NCBI GenBank assembly: GCA_024763185.1
Contig: JANTFY010000045.1
Location: 1 to 12,645 of the forward strand
Length of the DNA: 12,645 nucleotides
From: Gammaproteobacteria bacterium
GTDB lineage: Bacteria; Pseudomonadota; Gammaproteobacteria; GCA-001735895
Direction: 5' to 3'
In this document: piece by piece, positions 1 through 7,400 of the stretch
How the letters are laid out: each line of letters starts with the position of its first letter
Position numbering within the stretch: the first letter of the stretch is position 1
Notes under the pieces: generated by a model
Seen by the model: only the letters and a program-made list of their open reading frames with translations
What the model was told of the DNA's origin: nothing
The model's database searches: none
Program-made: the position numbers and the translations under genes

Positions 1-87
1 CTGTGCCCACCTTTAAAAACCGAATTCAGCTGGCAGGGCATGGGTTTTGGCAAGGGCCTGTCCAGCCTGATGCGGGGGCAACGATGA
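1..87 (+). CDS. ubiH: C-terminal end of a UbiH-like ubiquinone-biosynthesis hydroxylase (5' part outside window)
   Basis: Frame 1 is open from the window edge to a TGA at 85-87 and encodes 28 residues. They include PPLKTEF, then QGMGFGKGLSSLMRG. This resembles the usual tail of UbiH/UbiI-family FAD monooxygenases (PPLK..., then QGMG..., then LxRG). The TGA overlaps the ATG of the next gene (ATGA at 84-87), a typical sign of translational coupling. In gammaproteobacteria ubiH commonly lies directly before ubiI (visC), which fits. UbiH would hydroxylate the ring of a ubiquinone precursor in the membrane-associated Ubi complex. Only the tail is visible, so the call rests on this short match plus gene order; the catalytic motifs lie outside the window. 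Confidence 0.7.
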   Translation: MCPPLKTEFSWQGMGFGKGLSSLMRGQR

Positions 88-1259
88 ACCGTTTTGATGT
101 GGCCGTTGTCGGCGCCGGCATGGTTGGTGCTGCGGCGGCATTGGCACTGGCAAGAAAAGGTTTTTCGGTCGCGCTGATAGAGCGGCAGGCGGTGGCTGAC
201 GCGGCGCAAACCTTACCCGATGAATTCGATTTGCGCGTCTCTGCCATCAGTCCGGCCTCACAGCAGTTGCTGGATGAGCTGGGGGTGTGGGCTGAAATTC
301 GTCAACAGCGCAGTTGCGCTTACCATAACATGGTGGTGTGGCATGAGAGGGGCGATACGGTCATGCATTTTGCCAGTGAGCAGGTGGGCAGGACGCACCT
401 GGGTAGCATTGTTGAAAATCGCCTGATCCAGTTGGCCTTGCAGAAACAATTGCGTTTACTCGCCAATGTAGCCGTTTTTGATCTCCAGCACCTGCTGGAT
501 ATAACCCGGTCACAGGATTCGGTTTCGCTAAGCACCTCCGCTGAGCTGAACATTGAAGCGCAGTTGTTGATCGCTGCGGATGGGCGCGCTTCGGCGGTAC
601 GTGAGTTATGTCACCTGCCGGCTGTGAGCGGTTCTTATCGGCAAAGTGCCATCGTGGCCAATGTCAGCACCGAAAAACCTCATGGCAATACGGCCTGGCA
701 ACGTTTTTTATCGAGTGGGCCGCTGGCCTTTCTGCCGTTGTCCAATGGGCAGAGTTCGATCGTGTGGTCGGCTGATACAGCAAGAGCCGAAGAATTGATG
801 CAGTTGCCCGATGAGGATTTCATGCTGGAACTGGCGCAAGCTTTTGAGCACCGCCTGGGAGCGGTGACAGCCATCAGCAAGCGTGCGGTGTTTCCGTTGA
901 GCTGGCACAGCGCCGAACACTGGTTAAAGGAACGGGTATTATTGATCGGCGATGCGGCGCATGGCGTGCACCCATTGGCTGGTCAGGGGGTAAACCTGGG
1001 CTTTGGTGACGTGGCACTGCTGGCGCAGAAAATTCCGACCGGCGGTAGCGTCTATCAATATAACAAATTACGCCAGCTCGAGCGTCAGCGTAAGGCCGAA
1101 GCGGTAACCGCCATGCACCTGTTCACGGCCCTGAAACAGCTGTACGGCTCGCAAAATGGCCTGGTCTGCAAGGCCAGGGATATCGGCATGTCGATGGTTG
1201 AATCCAATACCCTGATCAAACGTTTGGTCATTGGCAGTGCCATGCACAACATGTCCTGA
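84..1259 (+). CDS. ubiI: UbiI/VisC-like FAD-dependent ubiquinone-biosynthesis hydroxylase
   Basis: The 391-residue product is normal in length for the UbiH/UbiF/UbiI/Coq6 family of flavoprotein monooxygenases, which add hydroxyl groups to the aromatic ring of ubiquinone precursors. Visible motifs are the N-terminal FAD-binding GAGMVG (10-15) in a Rossmann fold, RVSAISPAS (51-59), the NAD(P)H/FAD motif around AADG (164-167), and the second FAD motif GDAAHGVHPLAGQGVNLGFGD (289-309, written in parts: GDAAHG, then HPLAGQGVNLGFGD). The HPLAGQG form favours UbiI over UbiF, which usually has NPLAGQG, but the family is hard to split without a tree. The ATG at 84 is preferred because the Rossmann strand begins at once after it and it forms an ATGA overlap with the upstream ubiH stop. 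An in-frame GTG at 3 would add 27 residues unlike the family. The gene ends 79 nt before the secretion cassette. Confidence 0.88.
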   Translation: MNRFDVAVVGAGMVGAAAALALARKGFSVALIERQAVADAAQTLPDEFDLRVSAISPASQQLLDELGVWAEIRQQRSCAYHNMVVWHERGDTVMHFASEQVGRTHLGSIVENRLIQLALQKQLRLLANVAVFDLQHLLDITRSQDSVSLSTSAELNIEAQLLIAADGRASAVRELCHLPAVSGSYRQSAIVANVSTEKPHGNTAWQRFLSSGPLAFLPLSNGQSSIVWSADTARAEELMQLPDEDFMLELAQAFEHRLGAVTAISKRAVFPLSWHSAEHWLKERVLLIGDAAHGVHPLAGQGVNLGFGDVALLAQKIPTGGSVYQYNKLRQLERQRKAEAVTAMHLFTALKQLYGSQNGLVCKARDIGMSMVESNTLIKRLVIGSAMHNMS

Positions 1260-1277
1260 ATTGTAGCGTTTTTTACA

Positions 1278-1306
1278 TGGACAGAGCGGTTTTCTGTGGC
1301 TATGCT
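1278..1306 (+). promoter_or_regulatory. candidate sigma-70 promoter for the two-partner secretion cassette
   Basis: TGGACA (1278-1283, five of six matches to TTGACA) is followed after exactly 17 nt by TATGCT (1301-1306, four of six matches to TATAAT). Transcription would start near 1313 and leave a leader of about 26 nt carrying GAGGA (1316-1320). It lies in the 79-nt gap between ubiI and tpsB, where a separate promoter for the accessory cassette would be expected. No terminator-like hairpin is seen after ubiI, so readthrough from the ubi operon is also possible. Confidence 0.35.
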
Positions 1307-1338
1307 TAAAATTCTGAGGACTAAAATTATAAAAAGGC

Positions 1339-2898
1339 ATGCCATTTCGCGCTGAACTTGTAGTCAGATTTTTTCTGTTCGTTTTATTTCTGCCACTGCT
1401 TGTGCCGGTGGCTCAGGCACAATCGGCGTATACGCCGGTGCGTTTTTCAGTGTCTGAATTTATCGTCAGCGGGGATAACCCGATAGGGGATAAGGCCCTT
1501 AAGGTTCTCAAACCCTATCTCGGTGAACAGTCCGGTCTGGATGGCATCTCGGCTGCGGCCGATGCGCTGGAACGAGCGGTGATTGATGCCGGTTTCAGTT
1601 TTCACCGGGTTTCTCTGCCCCCGCAGGAGCTGACTTCCGGGCGTATCGAGTTCAATGTGTTGCGTTTTGCGATTGGAAAAATCAATATCAGCGGCAATCA
1701 GTTTTTCGAGCGTGAAAATATTGAACGCAGCCTGCCACAACTCGCTTCCGGATCAACGCCGAATACCAAGGCACTATCGCGTTCCCTGAAGCTGGCCAAT
1801 AACCATGCTTCAAAAAAACTGGTGCTCAAGTTCAAGGAGGGCGAGGAGCCGGACACCATTGATGCCGATATCACCGTGTCGGACCAGAATCCACAGATTT
1901 ACTTTTTAACACTGGACAATACCGGTAATGAAGAAACCGAAGAGTTTCGTACCACGCTGGGTTATCAACATGGCAACCTGTTTGATAAAGACCATGCGCT
2001 GACGGCCACCCTGACCTTCTCGCCGGAAGACCCGGACAAAACCACCCAGGTCGGCCTAAATTACCATATTCCGATGTATGCCCACGGCGCCAACCTGGAT
2101 ATCCTGTTTTCAGACTCCGAAATCAATTCCGGTGTGGTGGGTGAAAATATCGATATCAATGGTAAAGGTTCGGTTATCGGTGTGAGCTACTCCAGGCCGA
2201 TGCTGACCGATACCAATTTTAATCATCAGTGGTCGCTGGGGCTTCAGGCCAAGGATTTCGATAATGATATCGACGTGGATGGCTCCACCAGTCAATCGAA
2301 GGTGCTGAGCCTTCCGCTCGAACTGGGGTATGGATTCACCTATAACTTAAAGGCGGGTACCTGGAGTGGCGGACTCAGTTATGCCGTCAACATGGATGCC
2401 GGCAGTAATAATACGGATGAAGATTATGCTGCTGTACGCAGTGGGGCCGATAACGGCTGGTCAGCGATTCGCTACCATCTTTCCTATGACCAGCTGTTTG
2501 CCAGCGACTGGTTGTTTCATGCCGGTTTGTCCGGGCAGCAAAGTGATGACCTGCTGATTTCCGGCGAACAGTTCGGGGTGGGCGGCAGCACTACCCTGCG
2601 CGGTTTTGAAGAACGTTCTGTGACCGGTGATGTTGGGCAACAGGTATCACTGGAACTGTGGACACCTGCCTATGCCGGCATGCGCTTTTTGCTGTTCGTT
2701 GATCAGGCCAGTGTCGAATTGAACGAGGGTGACAGTTACGACCTGTCCTCTGCCGGACTGGGACTGCGCTGGTCGTGGAAACAGCAGTTAAGTGTTTCAC
2801 TGGATTATGGCGTGATCATCGAGGGTGGCGGTCCTGACGAAACCATCAATCAGGATGATGATGACAAGGCACATTTTAACCTGGTGTACCGTTTCTGA
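1339..2898 (+). CDS. TpsB outer-membrane transporter of a two-partner secretion system (FhaC/ShlB family, Omp85 superfamily)
   Basis: The 519-residue product exports a TpsA partner through the outer membrane. A signal peptide spans residues 1-28 (hydrophobic FFLFVLFLPLLVPV, cleavage after AQA). Two POTRA domains follow: POTRA1 at about 35-110 (SEFIVSGDN..., then ISAAADALERAVIDAGF) and POTRA2 at about 111-187 (INISGNQFF..., then KALSRSLKLANN). The rest is a predicted beta barrel with GVGGSTTLRGF (413-423), holding the LRGF form of the VRGY/F loop-6 motif, and a final FNLVYRF ending in Phe, as expected for BAM-assembled barrels. POTRA1 starts only a few residues after the signal peptide, leaving little room for the N-terminal plug helix known from FhaC. 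The ATG is the only usual start, because an in-frame TAA lies at 1330-1332. The best Shine-Dalgarno (GAGGA, 1316-1320) is 18 nt from the start, unusually far. The FecR gene follows after 8 nt. Confidence 0.92.
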   Translation: MPFRAELVVRFFLFVLFLPLLVPVAQAQSAYTPVRFSVSEFIVSGDNPIGDKALKVLKPYLGEQSGLDGISAAADALERAVIDAGFSFHRVSLPPQELTSGRIEFNVLRFAIGKINISGNQFFERENIERSLPQLASGSTPNTKALSRSLKLANNHASKKLVLKFKEGEEPDTIDADITVSDQNPQIYFLTLDNTGNEETEEFRTTLGYQHGNLFDKDHALTATLTFSPEDPDKTTQVGLNYHIPMYAHGANLDILFSDSEINSGVVGENIDINGKGSVIGVSYSRPMLTDTNFNHQWSLGLQAKDFDNDIDVDGSTSQSKVLSLPLELGYGFTYNLKAGTWSGGLSYAVNMDAGSNNTDEDYAAVRSGADNGWSAIRYHLSYDQLFASDWLFHAGLSGQQSDDLLISGEQFGVGGSTTLRGFEERSVTGDVGQQVSLELWTPAYAGMRFLLFVDQASVELNEGDSYDLSSAGLGLRWSWKQQLSVSLDYGVIIEGGGPDETINQDDDDKAHFNLVYRF

Positions 2899-2906
2899 GG
2901 CTGCTG

Positions 2907-4373
2907 ATGAAAAAATCCCCATTTTTACCTTATAGTCTTTTTGTTTCAGCCCTGTTGGCCATGAGTGTTAATGCTTATGCCAGTACTGAAGTTGGTGAAG
3001 TCAGCTTTGCACGTGGCATTTTAACCGGTCAGATTGACGATGAAGCACCGCGTATTCTGGGCAAAGGTAATCCCCTGCATAACGGTGAAACATTGAATAC
3101 CGGAAGCAAGGGATTTGCCGTCATCAAGCTGGACGATGGCACGCGCATGACCCTGCGCCCGAACACCACCTTCAAGATTGAAAACCTGGATGCCCGTGAA
3201 GGCAAGGAGAATGCCCTGTTACGTTTATTCCGGGGTGGCTTTCGCGCCATTACCGGTTTTATCAGTAAGCGTAAACCGGAGGCCTTCAAGGTCAATACCA
3301 CGGTCGCCACCATCGGTATCCGCGGTACCGAGTTTGATGCGCGCCTGTGTGAAGGCAGCGAGTGTGACGAGGAAAACCGGGCCACCGGAAAAAAAGCTGA
3401 AAAAGAATCCCGGGTTATCGGGCGTGTCGCCCTGTTGCGCGGTAAGGCCAGCGCGCTGGATGAGCAAGCCAAATCACGCATCCTGACCACCGGAGCCGCG
3501 GTGTATGAACAGGATCAGTTACAGACGGGTATCAAATCGTTTGCCGTCATCGCTTTTAATGATAAAAGCCGCGTAACCCTGAGTGCGGGTTCGGCATTCA
3601 AGGTTGAAGAGCATCAATACAAACCCGAGGCGCCGGATGAAAATAATGCCTTTCTGCGTTTCATCCGCGGTGGTTTGCGACTGGTAACCGGCGTTATCGG
3701 AAAACTCAATCGCCAGTCGTATCGCCTGGCTACACCCACGGCGACTATTGGTATTCGTGGCACCGGATTCGACCTGGTTTGTGAAGGTGAGTGTGTTGAT
3801 AACCGGGCTCACTTGAATCCGCTGCGAGACTCGGTGTTATCGCGTTTGATGGCCTATTTTATCAAGCCGGTACATGCCATCGGTGGCAATGGCATGTATG
3901 CACGGGTGTGGGACGGGGCCATCGAGTTGAACTATCAGGGGGGGCAGTACCTGTTGCAGGATGGCAAGGCCGCTTTTATTAAAAATGCATTTTCAGCGCC
4001 GGTGGCCATTCCCAACCTGCCACTGCATTTACGCAAAATGGGTGGTGCGCCGCGGCCGGACAAGGTGGAAATCAAACCGGATCTGTTTGGAGGCCTGCAG
4101 GCGGATGATATCAAGCCTGGGTTGTACGTCAATGTCAGGGATGGTGATGTCGTGGTGCGGGGCGCCGATGGCTCTTCAACGGTATTGGGTAAGGGCGAGG
4201 CTTCCGTATCAGGCCTGAATGGTGCAACTGTGCGCCTCAATTTTGTACCGCCCTTCCAGAAGTTTGACAAGATCCCATTACCATCCCAGGTGACACCGAA
4301 GATGCAAAAGATGATCAACCTGTTTGGTGCACGCGGCAGTGAAAAACAGGAGTTCGAATGTCGGCTGCAATAA
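2907..4373 (+). CDS. secreted protein with two FecR domains, between tpsB and tpsA
   Basis: The 488-residue product has a signal peptide (1-26, cleavage after AYA) and no other membrane segment, so it is probably periplasmic. Two FecR (PF04773-like) modules lie in tandem. Module 1 (about 28-145) has GETLNTGSKGFAVIKLDDG, then LRLFRGGFRAITG, and ends in ATIGIRGTEFD (134-144). Module 2 (about 169-290) has LQTGIKSFAVIAFND, then LRFIRGGLRLVTG, and ends in ATIGIRGTGFD (279-289). Each ends just before a close cysteine pair (C148/C153 and C292/C296). Further FecR-like strands follow (VWDGAIELNYQGGQYLLQDG at 334-353; VRDGDVVVRG at 410-419), and a last cysteine is C485. Classical FecR proteins have a cytoplasmic anti-sigma part and a membrane helix; both are absent, and no sigma-factor gene is near. 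GAGG overlapping the tpsB stop (2897-2900) is a well-placed ribosome site. The position links it to the secretion pair, but no function can be assigned. Confidence 0.88.
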   Translation: MKKSPFLPYSLFVSALLAMSVNAYASTEVGEVSFARGILTGQIDDEAPRILGKGNPLHNGETLNTGSKGFAVIKLDDGTRMTLRPNTTFKIENLDAREGKENALLRLFRGGFRAITGFISKRKPEAFKVNTTVATIGIRGTEFDARLCEGSECDEENRATGKKAEKESRVIGRVALLRGKASALDEQAKSRILTTGAAVYEQDQLQTGIKSFAVIAFNDKSRVTLSAGSAFKVEEHQYKPEAPDENNAFLRFIRGGLRLVTGVIGKLNRQSYRLATPTATIGIRGTGFDLVCEGECVDNRAHLNPLRDSVLSRLMAYFIKPVHAIGGNGMYARVWDGAIELNYQGGQYLLQDGKAAFIKNAFSAPVAIPNLPLHLRKMGGAPRPDKVEIKPDLFGGLQADDIKPGLYVNVRDGDVVVRGADGSSTVLGKGEASVSGLNGATVRLNFVPPFQKFDKIPLPSQVTPKMQKMINLFGARGSEKQEFECRLQ

Positions 4374-4396
4374 GTAATCCATTGACCGGCCGCCTT

Positions 4397-4402
4397 CAGG
4401 AG
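4397..4402 (+). promoter_or_regulatory. ribosome binding site of tpsA
   Basis: CAGGAG lies 8 nt before the ATG at 4411 in the 37-nt gap after the FecR gene. It is the best-placed Shine-Dalgarno of the cassette and supports both the chosen start and translation of tpsA at a higher rate than tpsB. Confidence 0.6.
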
Positions 4403-4410
4403 CGATAGAG

Positions 4411-7400
4411 ATGAAACAAAGCAGCTTAGTTTTTACCATTGGCCTGATCCTCGCTAACCAGGCTGCCTTCGCCAATCCCACCGGTGCCCAGGTCGTTCAG
4501 GGTACGGCCAGTTTTACCAATCCATCGACCCATGTGTTGAACGTAACCAATAGCCGCAACGCAGTGATCAACTGGCAGAGTTTCAATATCGGGGCCGGTC
4601 AAACCACCAATTTCATCCAGCCTTCTACAAGCAGTTCGGTATTAAACCGGGTCATCAGCAATAATCCCAGCCAGATTCTGGGCAACCTTAACTCCAATGG
4701 CAAGGTATTCCTGATCAATCAGCACGGCATACTGGTGGGTGAAGGGGCTCATATCAATACCGGCGGTTTTTTTGCCTCTACCCTGAATATTACCGATACG
4801 GATTTCCTCAATGGCAAGCTCAAGTTCAGTGGCGGCGGGCAGGGTGATATCGATAACCAGGGTTATATCCATGCCGGCGATAACGGTAATATCGTTTTGA
4901 TCGCACCCAATATACGCAATGGTGGTGTGATCGAGGTGGATAATGGCCATATTGTTCTGGCAGCAGGTCAGTCGATAACCATTTCCAGCCTGGAAAATCC
5001 GGCCATACAGTTTGAAGTCTCATCCAGTCAAAACAAAGTTACCAATCTGGGTGAAATTATCGCCAACCGCGGCGCGGCCAGCCTGTTTGCCGGAACACTG
5101 CATCACTCTGGCTCCATTAGGGCGTCGGGTCTGGTGCAGGACGCCGATGGCAGTATACGACTGGTGGCAACGGATACCAATACGGTGAGCGGAAGCGTGG
5201 ATGTGTCCGGTGAACAGGGCGGTTATGTCGAGATTCTGGGTGAAACCGTATCGGTAAGCGATGGCGCAGTAATTGATGCCTCGGGAAGTAACTCGGGTGG
5301 TGAAATACTGATCGGAGGTGATCAGCAGGGCCTCAATCCCGCTATAAAAAATGCAACTTCAACCACCATAGCCAGCGGGGCTCAAGTCCATGCGGATGGG
5401 GTACACCAGGGAAATGGTGGCCGAGTCATTGTATTTGCTGAAAACGACGTGCATGTACATGGTGAGGTTACGGCCAGGGGCGGTAGCCAGGGTGGTGATG
5501 GTGGGTTTATTGAAACCTCGGGCTTGCAGCAGCTGGATATTACGGCAGTACCCGATGCTTCAGCCGCGCAGGGAGTGGCGGGGGAATGGTTGATTGATCC
5601 GAACAATATCACGATTGTTAATGGCACGGGTTCCAACATGATAAGCGCCGTGGTCATGGGTACAGAAGAATTCAGTTCGACAGATGACGGCGCTATTTTG
5701 GATGTCAATTTAATCGACGCGGCACTTTCAGCGGGGAATAACGTAACAATCACGACAGGTACCAGTGGATTGGACAGTGAGCCAGGCGATATCTATGTGG
5801 AAGCTGACCTGGATGTTATTTTAAATAATGGTGATGTCAGCTTAACGCTGAATGCGCATAACGATATCGTTTTCTATACCCAGGAAATTTTTCCAATAGA
5901 TTTTATCGCCTCAGGCAGCAATGCCCTGGACCTGGAGTTGAATCCTGACTGGGATAACAATCAAACCGGCCGCGTGGTATTCGATACCGGTTTTAGTAAT
6001 TCTTTTCCGATTACCATTGATACTAATGGTGGTTCTTTTTCTGTAAATGGCGATACCTCTGTGAGCGGTATTAATACGGTTAATATCAATAATACTTCCT
6101 GGGATAAATTTGACAGTCTTGATGTTGGTTTTGGAGCAACTCTCGCGCTTGATGCTGGTGCCGGAACCCTGAATGTTAACACCGGTAGTATTTTGTATGG
6201 TGGTGGTTCTATTAGCGGTAATGTTTTCGTAGATGGTGGCAGTATTGCCGGTGGAGATGGGGTTTCAAGTTTTGGAAACCTAAATATCTCCGGATTGCTC
6301 GATTTTAATAGTGGTTTGCTTTACAGCGTTATTGGTGGATTTTCCACGGACTGGGAGAGTAGTCGAGTAACGGCTTCTCAGATTACTGTAGATGGTGGTG
6401 ATGTCATGCTGGTTTGGCAGGATGAAAGCATCCCGCAAAATATAATTTTAGGAACATTGGGCACCACTATCCCGTTAAATTTACTAGGCTGTACAGGCAC
6501 CGGATGTTTGACCGACACAAGCTCAGGATCTGCCTTTTCGACGGTTATTAATCCCATGGCTATGACTGGTAGCCTGACACTCACTCCAGGTGATGACGGT
6601 AGTCTAACCTATGGCTTTTCAAGTATTGATGCAGGTGCAAATTTCGCCACCTGGTCCGGCAACCCTAACGGTGACTGGAATGTAGCTTCAAACTGGTTTT
6701 CAGGATCAGTACCAAACGATACGGATTATGTTTTTATTCAACCTTCAGACGGAGCTGTAACGGTAAACCTGACGGATGACCGGACAGTGGCCGGCTTGCA
6801 GGTTTCCGGGCAGCTGAATATTAATGCAGGTAATACGCTGACGGTTAATGGAGATGTCAGCGTTCTCAGTAGTTATTTTGGCCCCGGTGGAATAAAACTG
6901 GCAGATGCAAATTCCATCCTGGATCTGGCTGGCGTCTTGTACATAGGACCCTCTGCATTTGCTTATCTCGAGCAGGGAACTATTACCCGGGATATGGTTA
7001 ACTGGGGTCGGGTTCATACCCAGGCCGGAACACCCTTCCAGCTTGATGGCAATCTGGTCAACCAGTCAATCATCGCCCTCGATGACCGTGTTGGGGTCAA
7101 TGGATTTACGGGAGTTGGCTCTATCGATAACAATGGCATTCTGTCATTTGGCAACGCCGCCCAGTTGGGTCTTTCCGGCGGGTTATCATTAAATACCTCG
7201 AGTCCCTCTGCCCAGTATGTCGGACAGGGCGTGTTGTCGCTTAATGCAGGTTCTTCGTTTGACGCCGGTTCGGGACTGGTTGATTTATCCTCTCTGCAAA
7301 CCTTTAACGCCAGTAACAGCTCGGTCTTTAATGTACAGAATGTTCTGTTCCCGGCGACGGTGAACCTGTCTAACAGTACATTACAGGGCAGTGGCATTCT

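Noticed and set aside
3..83. Extended start for ubiI at GTG 3, adding 27 residues
   Set aside because: The extension does not resemble the family, runs through the ubiH 3' end, and the ATG at 84 gives the usual short lead into the GAGMVG motif.
1260..1338. Insertion-element scar or attachment site at the left edge of the secretion cassette
   Set aside because: No inverted repeats, target duplication, tRNA fragment or transposase remnant is visible at either edge.
3029..3490. Antisense open frame of 153 codons within the FecR gene
   Set aside because: Low-complexity Arg/Ser/Pro-rich product typical of the reverse strand of a coding gene; no domain or ribosome site.
2907..4373. FecR gene as a classical sigma-factor regulator of iron uptake
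   Set aside because: No cytoplasmic anti-sigma part, no internal membrane helix, and no ECF sigma or TonB-dependent receptor gene nearby.
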